Origin: an uncultured bacterium
GTDB lineage: Bacteria; Patescibacteriota; Gracilibacteria; Absconditabacterales; Absconditicoccaceae
Direction: 5' to 3'
Assembly: GCA_947168815.1 (NCBI GenBank)
Contig: CAMVNG010000004.1
Coordinates: forward strand, 1-64,000
DNA: 64,000 nucleotides
Part shown: piece after piece, positions 46,367 to 55,377 of the stretch
Layout of the letters: each line of letters starts with the position of its first letter
Numbering within the stretch: position 1 is the stretch's first letter
The notes under the pieces: model-generated
What the model was told of the DNA's origin: nothing
The model's input: the letters and a program-made list of their open reading frames with translations, nothing else
Databases searched by the model: none
Translations under genes and position numbers: made by a program

Positions 46367-46384
46367 TAAATATTCAGAAAAAAT

Positions 46385-46485
46385 AAAAAAAGCCCTTCAA
46401 TCCTTGCGGATAAGGGACGACGCCTACCTCCAAGTAAATGGAGAGCTACCTTAAAGGCAACTATAGAATACAGCTCTTTTTAATG
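46385..46485 (-). ncRNA. Candidate structured RNA or replication-origin structure
   Basis: About 100 nt of unusually G+C-rich, foldable sequence in the convergent gap. On the minus strand the 3' end is a strong hairpin, CCCTTATCC-GCAA-GGATTGAAGGG, with a GNRA loop and then seven T, so it is a terminator or the last stem of a small RNA. Upstream are CTCC-ATTTACTT-GGAG and an outer GCCT/AGGC pairing. On the plus strand AGAGCT...AGCTCTTTTT can end transcription of the gene at 45137. It matches no RNA family I know. It could equally be a single- or double-strand origin for the Rep protein. Confidence 0.45.
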
Positions 46486-46505
46486 ATTCAAGATAATTAT
46501 TTAAT

Positions 46506-46542
46506 GGGGTTATGTTGGGGTTTCTTAGGGGTGGCCTTGGGG
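46506..46542 (+). repeat. Four GGGG runs at exact 11-bp spacing (G-quadruplex or iterons)
   Basis: GGGG occurs at 46506, 46517, 46528 and 46539, each separated by exactly 7 nt (TTATGTT, TTTCTTA, TGGCCTT), and the last is followed by a T-run. In an AT-rich genome such an array is very unlikely by chance. It fits a four-layer intramolecular G-quadruplex on the plus strand or a set of 11-bp iterons. It lies between the structured segment and the stop codon of the RhuM-type gene, downstream of both convergent genes. Confidence 0.8.
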
Positions 46543-46568
46543 TTTTTATGAGATAATTTAGTTAAGAA

Positions 46569-47582
46569 TTATTTCTTTTTTGATTCATCTCATGATGCTC
46601 CCAAATTTTTCTTTACTTTCTTTTCAATATCTTTGATAGAATCTAGGTATTCAATCTCAACAGGAGAAAGTGTTTTAGCTTGATAAATACGATATTCTTT
46701 TTCTGCTTTTTCCATAGCTTCTTCATGTGATATTTTTCATGCATCTGGTAATACTCATTTTCAGTAAGCCTGAGTAAATTTATCTAATTCATTTACCCAA
46801 TCCTGCATCGTCATTTTTTCATGTTCTTGAGCTTTAATTTCTGCTAAATCAAAGAATGCCGATACCATACGATTTAAACGGAATAACTCATCTTTTGTAA
46901 GATAATTTTTTGCTATCTTTACATCAGCAAGAGTTGGCATTGCTCAAGCAAATGTAGTTAATCCCATAAAATCTTTATTAGAATCTGCACGTTCATAAAT
47001 TGTTTCAGCTGCAGTATGTTGATTTGTTGCATAATGAAGCTTGTTTTGAACAATCTTGAAAAATTGGATAGAAATCGGACTTTTAGGATCATAATCAATA
47101 CTCGTAGCATAAAGGTCTAATACCTGACGATAAAGAGCTTTTTCGCTACTGCGGATATCACGAATACGATCTAATAACTCTTTCCAATAATTTCATCATC
47201 AATTTCACTTTAACCTCTCATCATCTAAGGTAAATCATTTAATGATATACTCTTTCAATCTTGCTGTAGCCCATTGTCTAAATTGGATTCATTGTTTTGA
47301 ATTCACTCTATATCATACAGATATAATCATATCTAAGTTATAGAAATTAATGGGTTTTGTAGAAAAATCGGAATTTCCGATTTTCTTCAATGTGTCGCTT
47401 TCCAAAAGCTCTTTTTCTTCGTATATATTGAGAATATGTTCATTTATAGTTGAACGAGATTTTCAAAAAAGTTGAGCCATTTGATCTATCGACAGCCAAA
47501 CAGTTTCATTTTGAAGGCGAACCTCTATATTTAATTCTCAATTGGCTCATTCATATAGAATAATTTCTCCGTTTTTTTCCAT
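46569..47582 (-). CDS. RhuM-family protein
   Basis: A 337-residue protein of the RhuM family (virulence-associated, common on mobile elements). The N-terminal DNA-binding-like part (ETVWLSIDQMAQLFGKSRST, then NEHI) and the core with YNLDMIISVGYRVNS, GIQFRQWATARLKEYI and KGFTLDDERLK are the family's recognisable order. A Fic-like or ORF6N-like C-terminal region follows, with a Lys-rich tail. Its biochemical activity is not established; it often accompanies restriction, toxin or phage-defence genes. It follows rep on the same strand (77-nt gap) and ends 27 nt before the GGGG array. Start MEKNGEIILYEG is used. Confidence 0.85.
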
Positions 47583-47659
47583 TGGTTCCTTGTAAAAAAC
47601 AACTAAAATTTATTCTGAATTGTTTACTATGTTTACAAATAATGATAGTAATAAATACC

Positions 47660-48640
47660 TTAAATACAATCATATTTGTAATTTGCTAGATGGTTGGATT
47701 TTAGATTTTGTACCATCTCATAATCTTTCTTAGATTCATCATACAAGAATAATCATTCACTCCAATCTCAATCATATTTACATCATTCTGCTAATTTCCA
47801 TCATCTAAAGATTCAATACGTTTCAAAGAATCTGTATTGATGTTTATGCTGAGCCACCATAACTTCTGCTAATTGCTCAACGGTTAAATCTGAGAACTTA
47901 ATGGCGTATTTAAATACTTCTCATATTCAGCTCCTTGAAAAGTGGTCTCTTTTTACTTCTATTTTACGGATGTTATGAATATAGCTTGTACCGTCTGTCA
48001 TTTTTTTCCATTCTTCTAACAAATCTGGATTGGTCGTTCAATGATGATATTTAGATTCTATAGGGATATTAGTATCACTACATGCTAAGATATTGATATG
48101 AGGATGCCATCAGAAGTTTCACTTATGAGCTATTTCAATTGATATAACCATACCATCAAATTGAGCGAAGAAGCTCTTTGTTTTTTGAGAAGCTCTTTTA
48201 CTATTTCTGTATGCTTTAGCTAATCTCTCTTTATATTTTTGTAATCTTGCGAGTAAGTCTTCTAATTCATCTCACTGCTTATGAGAAATGGTTAATACGA
48301 TATAATACCATTGTTTATTGTAGAGGTTATGAGACTCAATTCATTCTTTAAACTTTTTAATCATTCTCATAGCTCTTTTAGTTGCACATGCTATACAGAT
48401 ACGATCGTATTTACAGAAGTTGGCTGATACTAATTGAACGTCTCATGTTTCCAAATATCTACGGAATGCTACAAGATTGCAACATTTTGTAATTCTTTGT
48501 TTTCTGTGAGGATTGGATAAAAGAGAAGGATATTTCTCTTGCAGATAGGGTAATAGTCTTTCTTTTAAAGTCTGACTTTTTTTTAATTTATCCATGGTAG
48601 AGAAGAAAACTTTCTTTTGTCCATTTGATGGTTGTTTCAT
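47660..48640 (-). CDS. HUH-family rolling-circle replication initiator
   Basis: A 326-residue Rep. An N-terminal Cys cluster (CCNLVAFRR, FCKYDRICIACATKR) resembles the Zn-binding part of Rep_1 proteins. Motif 2 is GWHPHINIL with metal-binding His179 and His181. Motif 3 is FKYAIKF, with the candidate nicking Tyr245 and Lys248 in the Y-x-x-K arrangement. Such enzymes nick a double-strand origin and start rolling-circle replication or transfer. An IS91-like transposase is a less likely alternative because the size and Cys layout fit plasmid Reps. Its origin is not identified; the structured GC-rich region at 46385-46542 downstream is a candidate. About fifteen TGA codons are read as Gly. Confidence 0.82.
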
Positions 48641-48702
48641 GATGTAATATTATAGATTAAAACTATTTGAGCTAATTATTCATTATATATTGAATTGTTT
48701 GA

Positions 48703-48906
48703 TTATTCATTTGTAATAAGATTGGCTTTTAAAAATCTTTCCCTTAATTCTTCGGAATTTTTTATATAGTCAAAAATTGAGTCTATTTTTGTCGACTCTC
48801 TCTTATAACAATCTAATAAATCTGAGAATAAGGAATATCCGTTAGTTTGAGTTAAGACCCCGTTGTGGTACTTTCAAAATATATAATAAAATAAGGTATA
48901 AAAATC
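48703..48906 (-). pseudogene. Startless ORF fragment at the likely right end of the element
   Basis: A 68-codon open frame with protein-like composition (GYSLFSDLLDCYKRES, then IFDYIKNSEELRERFLKANL, stop TAA) but no ATG, GTG or TTG start; a TAA precedes it. It looks like the C-terminal remnant of a helical protein cut off on its upstream side. It lies between rep and ssb, where the element should end. The rest of the 48641-49009 gap is AT-rich and should hold the ssb promoter. Confidence 0.35.
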
Positions 48907-49009
48907 TTATTTTTTTGTATTATTAAATTAAAAAATCATTTGCTTTTTTAAATTATATGTATACATATTAAATGATTATAAATCAGTTTTTTACTTATTT
49001 TTCTAGAAA

Positions 49010-49405
49010 ATGGATTTAAATAAAGTAATGCTTATTTGAAGATCTACAAATACTCTTCAAGTAAAAACAATTGAAAGTACTCAAAGTGCTGTTGTAAACT
49101 TCACAATTGCTACAAACAGAAGATATAAGAATAAAGATGGAAATATATTAGAAGATGCTGAATATCATAGATGCGTTGCTTATGGAAATTCTGCAGAAAT
49201 TTTAGGTAAATATTTAACAAAAGGAAAGAGAATTTATATTGAAGGAAGATTGAGAACAAGAAAATGGCAAGATGCAGAAGGTCATGATAGATTTTCTACA
49301 GAAATTATTGTTGATACATTTATATTCTTAGATTCTAAAGCTCCAGAATCTGAAGAACTAGAAGAATCTCCAATTGCTAGTTTTGATGAAGAAATTCCAT
49401 TCTAG
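49010..49405 (+). CDS. ssb: Single-stranded DNA-binding protein
   Basis: A 131-residue OB-fold protein. The N-terminus MDLNKVMLIGRSTNTLQVK matches the family MxNKVxLIGRLxxDPxxR. Core motifs include VVNFTIATNRRYK, EYHRCVAYGNSAEILGKYL and KGKRIYIEGRLRTRKW. The tail ends FDEEIPF, the acidic tip that binds partner proteins. The G of LIG is TGA. It covers ssDNA in replication, recombination and repair. It begins a run of chromosomal plus-strand genes with lepB 40 nt downstream. Confidence 0.97.
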
Positions 49406-49445
49406 ATAAATATAAAATTTTAAATAAACTAAATATATACGAAGA

Positions 49446-50051
49446 ATGTTAAAAGAGAAACTTCTAAAATTTTCCTTAGACACATTTGATTTAATAGTAT
49501 TTTTGGTGTTAGTATTTTGAATAATTCTATTTATAAGACTTTTTATATGAACACCATATACTGTAGTTGGTGTAAGTATGATGCCAACTTTTGAATCTAA
49601 TGATTGGATTATTGTAGAAAAAATAACACAAAGATTTTGAAATCTAGATAGATGAGATGTCATTGTTTTTGTACCTCAAGGAAAAGATATTCCATACATA
49701 AAAAGAATTATAGGACTACCATGAGAAACAGTAAAATTTGTGGATAATAAAACATATATTTGTAATGATGAAACACCAGAAAATGAAATTAGGGCTGAAA
49801 ATGGTCAATATTGTTTCAAATTACAAGAAGATTATACTTATCCTGATGTAGATACCATTCCACAGTGAGATAAAACTGAATTTGAAGTAACTAACGGATA
49901 TTTTGTGATGTGAGATAATAGATGACATACTTCTGATTCGTTATCATGTTTTTCAAGACAATGTTATCAATGAGCTAATTATTTAGTATCAGATCAATAT
50001 ATGATAGGAAAAGTAATGGTAAGATTATTCCCTAAATTTACAGTATTTTAG
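49446..50051 (+). CDS. lepB: Signal peptidase I
   Basis: A 201-residue membrane protease of family S26 that cleaves signal peptides outside the membrane. One N-terminal TM helix (about 16-35), box B with the nucleophile Ser in GVSMMPTF (about residue 43), the general-base Lys in YIKRIIGLPGE (about 85), and box E GYFVMGDNRGHTSDS. Several motif glycines are TGA. A Cys pair in a middle insertion may form a disulfide. It is co-directional with ssb and the following membrane-protein gene. Confidence 0.96.
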
Positions 50052-50071
50052 TTGAATAAACTACAGTACGA

Positions 50072-50662
50072 ATGAAAATATTCTCAAATTTCGACACACA
50101 ATGGAAAAAAGACGCCTATCAAGAAATGGTGGAAAAGTATTGAAAGGAGAATGTTCTCGTATTAAATAAAAGTTTCCTTTTCCTTTTTGTGAAAGTATTA
50201 TTTCCTGTTATTTGATGATTTATTATATTGTCTGCTTTATGGGCTACAATATTTTTTAGTATGGGAGATGATATGTTTGAAGCTAAAATTCTTTTTACAA
50301 TTTTTATGATATTATTATATGTATTTATAATAGCTGTATGTAATGTAGTAAAATATTATATAGATTATAGAATGGATTTTTCTTTAGTAACACCAGAATA
50401 TTTAACAAGATATAATCAAAGTTGATTATTTAAAAGAGATATAAGATCTTCTTATGTGAGAAATATAAAAACAATTTCTATCGTAAAAAATGATCCACTT
50501 TATAATATATTTAATAATGGAAATTTAATCTTTCTTTCAGAAGGAGATAGAGGTTTAACAAGTGAAAAAGGTGACTGAGAAATTGTTCTTCATTATATCC
50601 AAAATCCAGAATGAAAGAAAAAAGATATTACAAGAATAATGAAAATTTTAACTCAATATTAA
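50072..50662 (+). CDS. Two-helix membrane protein of unknown function
   Basis: A 196-residue protein. A hydrophilic start (MKIFSNFDTQWKKDAYQEM) is followed by two TM helices (about 34-59 and 68-96) and a C-terminal domain of about 100 residues that begins with YRMDFSLVTPEYLTRYNQSG and resembles a bacterial PH-like domain (DFxxVTxxRLxxxxQxG...). That assignment is tentative. It begins 20 nt after lepB and stops 3 nt before the Hsp20-like gene, so the three are probably co-transcribed. Confidence 0.75.
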
Positions 50663-50665
50663 ACC

Positions 50666-51010
50666 ATGCAATTAGATTCAATGCCTTATATTCCTTATGA
50701 CATGTATGAATCAGCACAAGAAATTGTTATCATTATGCCATTATGAGGAGTTAAAAAGGAAACATTAAATTTAAAAATAGAAGATTATAAACTTTATATA
50801 AAAGGAGAAAGAGTTTTTATTGAACTTAAAGATAATCTATCGTCTATTAAGGAAGAATGTTATTGGTGAAAACTTGAACAAAGAATAGATTTACCGGCAC
50901 AAATATATTTTGACAAAATTCATAGTAGATTGACACCAGAAAATATATTAGAAATAATAATTCCTAAAGCATTAATTCCAGAAAAAATTAACGTAGAAAT
51001 TGAAAATTAA
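50666..51010 (+). CDS. Hsp20/alpha-crystallin-like small protein
   Basis: A 114-residue protein with the beta-sandwich pattern of small heat-shock proteins: EIVIIMPLGGVKKETLNLKI, YKLYIKGERV, a middle strand region, RIDLPAQIYFDKI with the L-P conserved before the core strands, LEIIIPK (the A-x-x-x-N-G-V-L region appears as RLTPENILEI), and a short tail. N- and C-terminal extensions are minimal. Small heat-shock proteins keep unfolding proteins soluble. It follows the previous gene with a 3-nt gap, which indicates translational coupling, and is ended by a terminator. Confidence 0.75.
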
Positions 51011-51036
51011 GAGTCTAAAATAAGACTCTTTTTTGT
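51011..51036 (+). terminator. Terminator of the ssb-lepB-hsp20 group
   Basis: Hairpin AAGAGTC-TAAAATA-AGACTCTT with T-run, immediately after the TAA. Confidence 0.88.
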
Positions 51037-51071
51037 CTAGTTTAAAATGTCAAAAACTTGTCAATATTGTC

Positions 51072-51110
51072 ATGTCTAGACGCTGAATATATAGACATAA
51101 AAAGGTATGT
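51072..51110. repeat. ATGTCTA inverted repeat plus third copy (candidate operator)
   Basis: ATGTCTA (51072-51078) and TAGACAT (51091-51097) form an inverted repeat, with a further ATGTCTA ending near 51112. It lies in a 339-bp gap upstream of the gene at 51350. The rest of the gap is AT-rich with no gene seen. A regulator-binding site is inferred from the arrangement alone. Confidence 0.35.
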
Positions 51111-51349
51111 CTACAAATACAATCATTTTAAAATTTTGTCAAATTTATAAGAATAATGACAATTTTATAAAGAAAAAAAATAATATAAAGAATAAGATAT
51201 AAAATAATCACACAATTATAAAATATATATCAAATAAATTGTTAAAAAAAAGTAAAGGATATTACTCTATTTTTTTTAATTAATAATTAATTTATATTAA
51301 TATTTTATGTATAATTAAATAAGCTTTTATATGCTATATCTGCGAAAAT

Positions 51350-53650
51350 ATGACAAAAAGTAATCAAGATCAACAGCAACAACAGATAGAACAACAATGA
51401 GCGTTAGGAACAGCAGAACAATCTGAAATACAAAGGGCTAAAGAAACTCAAGATAATATTCGTCAACAAACTGCAGAACAACAATTAACACAAGTAGATT
51501 CTAAAGTTGATGCCAGTACTTTAGCTGTTGAAGTTCAAGAAACACAAAGATATAATAATAAGCTTCATACACTAGAAATGTTAGAATGAACAAATTTAAA
51601 AACAACGATGTTAAAAGTATTATCACATCCTGATTTTAATAATTACACAGATTTAAAAGATAAGTCCCCAGAACAAAGATTAGAAGTTATTTTTAGAAAA
51701 ATTAATATAGTTTTAACAAAATTTTTAGAAAGAAAATTTAATATAGATTCTAAAGAACCAATACCAGATCATCTTAAAAATGTTGTAATACCTGCAATGG
51801 AACGATATTTAATGGATATATTAAAAGAGTCTGGACATGATACAAATGTTAATTTTTTGTGAGAAATTTCTTCATTAAATATGGATAGTATTTCTTCATT
51901 ATTCCAATGAGTAAATAATTTTTCTAAAAAATTTACAGTTCCATTTAGACGTTGAAAATCTTTATTAAATGCTGTAGATTTCTTATCTTTACCTAAAAAC
52001 CAAGAACAAACAAAAAAATTAAAGAATCCATATGAATTATATGAAAAAGTTTTAAATAATCCTATATTTCAGAATACTTTTATTACAGAGGGAGATAATG
52101 CTCAATGAATTGTTAATATAAATACTATTACATGGGAACAATTCTGATTATCTGATATTCAATGAAATCTTTCAGAAGATGAATTAAATAAAAAACTTCA
52201 AGAATGAAAGCAGAAAATTCAATCAGAAATAGGCTCAATACAGATGGTAGAAAGTCCAGATACAGTAAAAAAATTACTTTGAGTCTTAAATAACGCAGAT
52301 ACCTTTCTCACTTCAACAAAAAAAATGTGAGATTCTATGATAGATAGTATTGATTCTTTGTGAAACACAGCACAAGCAATAGATCATGCATTTTGATTTA
52401 ATGCACGAGAAATGCTTAAAAATTTAGAAAAATATCCTGTTATAGGTGGAGTAATAACACTAGTATTAAGTCTTCTTTGATTTTCATGAGGAGTAGGAGG
52501 TATTGAAAAAACACGAAAAAAGAGACAATTAGATAAAGAAATGACAGATGAAAAGAAAAATTATATAACAGAGGTTTATGATTATTATATGAAAAATAAA
52601 CAAACAGATTCTATAAATGTAAACCAGTTTTTGTTAGAGAAAAAACTAAACATTCCGGAACAACAAAAGGATAAATTTAAGATAGATATTAATTTAATAG
52701 AAAGTCAAATATCAAAAAAAATAGAAGAAAATGGTGAAATTATTAATCCGTCTACACTTTTAGCTATTCAAACAAATACATTTAATTGAAAAGATTTTGT
52801 TCAAGAAGTTACAGAAAATAATAAAAAAATATTAAAATTAAAGAAAACAACATTTACAGAGGAAGAAAGAAGAGGTTTTATTAGTTGATATGTAGATTCT
52901 ATACTTCAATATTATAGTAATGTAGACCACTTAAATAAATTAAAAGATGCTGATTCTTTAGCTTTCTCTATGATAGCATGAATAACACTTAATAAAGATA
53001 ATGTAATTGATGGTTTAGAAGCAGAGGTGTTTTTACCTTCTCAGTTTTATGAAACATCAAATAATCCAGCTTCAGTAGAAGAATCAGAAAACCCTGAAAA
53101 TCAAACAGTAAAATATTGAGAAGAATTAAATTATGTAAAAGATAATTTTCCTGAAAGTAAAAAACAAAAAATAGAGACAGAATTAGTTAATTCACCAATA
53201 TCAGCAACAGAAATCTTATCAATTTGTAAGACAGAAAATATTCCAGTTGAATATATTCTGGCAATATTCAAACAAAGATGTGATTATTGAAAAGTATCAT
53301 GAGCAAACGAAAAAAAGAATCCAGGGAATCTTTTAGATTCAGATCAAACAGTAAAAAAGTTTGATAGCTGGAATGATTGAATCACAGCACTTGCAAAAGA
53401 TATAAAGAAAAGGATAGATAATTATGAAACGGTTTATTGAAAAAAAACAGATAAAACACCTTGGATATGATATTTGTTAGAAAATAAATGACCTGATAAT
53501 AAATGATTTATAAATGGAGTTGATAATTATAAACAATCAAATGAATATCAGGGAACAACACCTCCTAAATGAGCATTTATAGAAAAAAAAGAAGAACTAA
53601 CAGAAATAGAAAATAAAGTAAATAATTTAAAACAAACTCTAAACCAATAA
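51350..53650 (+). CDS. Large protein with C-terminal lysozyme-like (glucosaminidase-type) region
   Basis: A 766-residue protein without a clear signal peptide. The N-terminus is Gln-rich (MTKSNQDQQQQQIEQQG) and coiled-coil-like. One hydrophobic Gly-rich segment lies near residues 365-385 (GVITLVLSLLGFSGGVGG). The C-terminal 150 residues contain NIPVEYILAIFKQRCDYGK, NPGNLL and FDSWNDGITALAKDIKKRI, which resemble the NPGNI...SWEDGI...L..RI pattern of phage- and cell-wall glucosaminidases. The function of the rest is unknown. It stands alone between two terminators. Many glycines are TGA. Confidence 0.75.
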
Positions 53651-53653
53651 AAA

Positions 53654-53681
53654 AAATCAGCTAGATGGCTGATTTTTTTAT
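53654..53681. terminator. Bidirectional terminator
   Basis: Hairpin AAAATCAGC-TAGAT-GGCTGATTTT with flanking A- and T-runs, between convergent genes ending at 53650 and 53698. Confidence 0.9.
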
Positions 53682-53697
53682 AAATAGAGAATTATTT

Positions 53698-54096
53698 TTA
53701 AGGATTAAGATTTGCTAATAAAGTAACAATAGTGTATGATAACATCGCTATAACAATACCAACGGCACTTCAGATTAAAGCCCAAATTCACTGTTTTAAA
53801 GCTTTTTTATCTCCTTGAGATGTAATTAAACGGAATCAACCAAAAATAACAGCTCAAGTACAAATAACAGCAAAAGACCACCAAAGGTAAGAATTAAAAA
53901 AACTTACAGTATTATAAAGTCATTGTTCTGCTTGATCACTATCATTATAATCAATTTGAGTTTTTCATTGTTGTATATTAAGATCAGACTTATCACTATT
54001 ATAAGTAGCAGTTCCAGGTAATTGAATACTAACTCCAAAAATTGGCATAAATAAAGATGCTCAAAGAATTATAAGAGTAAATATTTTTTTAACCAT
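53698..54096 (-). CDS. Small pilin-like (TrbC/VirB2-type) membrane protein
   Basis: A 132-residue protein: signal-like start MVKKIFTLIILGASLFMPIFG, a hydrophilic stretch with QLPGTATYN, then two TM helices (about 68-88 and 105-127) with a short basic loop ITSQGDKKALKQGIW between them. This layout is that of VirB2/TrbC-type pilins and of small membrane proteins often found in CPR type IV systems. It ends a minus-strand cluster that begins with a PilT-type ATPase. A role in a secretion or pilus apparatus is inferred. Confidence 0.7.
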
Positions 54097-54143
54097 TTTT
54101 TTGAAGGAGTTATTATAAAATAAATGTAATCAAAGAGAGATAA

Positions 54144-54683
54144 TTATTTAGTCTCTTTTACTAATTCAACATTACCAAGAGCTGTATTTGTTCATTCATC
54201 CATTTCAAATAATGTTGTTCAAACAGAATTTGCAAGATTAATAATGGTTATACTAGCTAAGGCAATAAGAATTCATAAAGCAATATATGCAATACTTTTT
54301 AAAGTATCCTTTGACATTTCACCCTTGGTTGATCTAATAACAAAGAGAATACCATTATAAATTATCATAGTAATTGCTAGAATAAGGGTAAATCTTACTA
54401 AAAATTGAGTAGCAACAACAACTAAAGAACTTTTAGTAGATCAACTACATTTAAAACCCTTACATTTTACCTCAAAACCTCAATTTAAAACGTAATTTCA
54501 AACAGACAGTTTTGTCGTTCCTATTCTTTCTCATCATACAACAGTTTTTCATTGAATTGCAGGATCATAAACTTGTTGTAAAAAATCTAATTGATTAGAT
54601 CACTCTTTTGCAAAAACAAAACCTCCTCCAAAAAATGGAAGAGTTAATAGAAATAAAAATAAAAACTTTTTAAATAATTTCAT
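54144..54683 (-). CDS. Pilin-like (TrbC/VirB2-type) membrane protein
   Basis: A 179-residue relative in layout of the next gene: signal peptide MKLFKKFLFLFLLTLPFFGG ending VFA, an external part with a Cys pair (VKCKGFKCSG), then two TM helices (about 97-115 and 135-156) separated by IRSTKGEMSKDTLKSIAY. The second helix-loop resembles the G-x-x-A-L-K-x-I-x-x-x-x-I-G pattern of VirB2-type proteins. It begins 5 nt after the coiled-coil gene and is followed by the smaller paralogue-like gene, supporting one transcript. Confidence 0.7.
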
Positions 54684-54688
54684 AATAA

Positions 54689-55093
54689 TTACATTTGAGC
54701 AAGTAAATTATCTGCTTCAACGAGATCTTGTTCTCTTGTTTTATTTTCTTCTGCTTTAATTTTAGCTTGGCTTTGATAATATGTTTCAGGATTATAACTT
54801 TGTTGATATTTTTGATTAATTTCTTCCTGTTTTTTAGCATACTTTTGATTAATTTCTTCAAGTTTTTGTTTTTCTCTGGTAAGAATATCATCCAATTTAT
54901 TTACTTGTTCTTCTGACATAATAGGAAGAAGATTAAACCAATTTTGTTTTTCAGTATGTTCAGAAAGAGATTTAGATTCCAAAATAAGTTGAATTAATCA
55001 AGCACGAGCAACTAGATAATTTTCAGGGATTGTAAACTCCTCTGCTAATTTCCATAAATGTTCTGGAAGATACTGTTGAATTGCACTTGTCAT
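54689..55093 (-). CDS. Helical coiled-coil protein of unknown function
   Basis: A 134-residue soluble protein starting MTSAIQQYLPEHLWKLAEEF with a compact helical N-terminal part and a long Lys/Glu/Gln-rich coiled coil (REKQKLEEINQKYAKKQEEI) near residues 70-110. One TGA (Gly) near residue 31 hides the start in a standard reading. It lies in the PilT cluster with 5- and 9-nt gaps to its neighbours. No family is recognised. Confidence 0.75.
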
Positions 55094-55102
55094 GAGATAA
55101 TA

Positions 55103-55366
55103 TTATCTAAATAAATAGTTTTTTATTCTTTCAAAGAATCATATTTTCTTTTTTAATTCTTTTTGTTCTTCTATTTCCTTACTTGAATGAGCTTCTTGAA
55201 TAATATCACTTAATAATTCTTCAGCTTTTTCTTCTTCAATACGATGATAGTTGTTAGATTTTTCTTGAATTAAAGGTGTTTTTTGCATATTTTCTTTCAT
55301 TTTTCTAATTTCTGCTCTTGAAAGCCTTTTTACTCATCAACTTCATCAATAATAATGTTCATTCAT
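55103..55366 (-). CDS. Small charged protein in the PilT cluster
   Basis: An 87-residue protein starting MNEHYYGGSGGVKRLSRAEI. Four closely spaced TGA codons encode the Gly-rich start, so nothing is predicted here with the standard code. The rest is Glu/Lys-rich and helical, ending KKKIGFFERIKNYLFR, an amphipathic basic helix that could lie on the membrane. It begins 11 nt after pilT and ends 9 nt before the next gene. Function unknown. Confidence 0.75.
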
Positions 55367-55377
55367 TAATAGTCATA

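Larger units (their letters stand above)
26765..48950. mobile_element. Putative integrative element carrying a DGR
   Basis: The left border is set by the tRNA-Leu and the recombinase that runs into it. Between there and the housekeeping gene ssb lie only accessory functions: serine recombinase, small protein, DGR (RT, Avd-like, template repeat, MutS-like), giant adhesin target, unknown protein, G-run array and structured segment, RhuM-family protein and HUH Rep. Rep plus recombinase suggests a plasmid-like or conjugative/mobilisable element. The right border is uncertain because I could not find a second copy of the tRNA 3' end; a startless ORF fragment near 48703-48906 may mark it. Confidence 0.55.

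Noticed and set aside
48641-49009. Second copy of the tRNA-Leu 3' end as attR
   Set aside because: I searched by eye for GGTTCAAGTCCCATTCC and close variants up to ssb and found none; the right border stays open.
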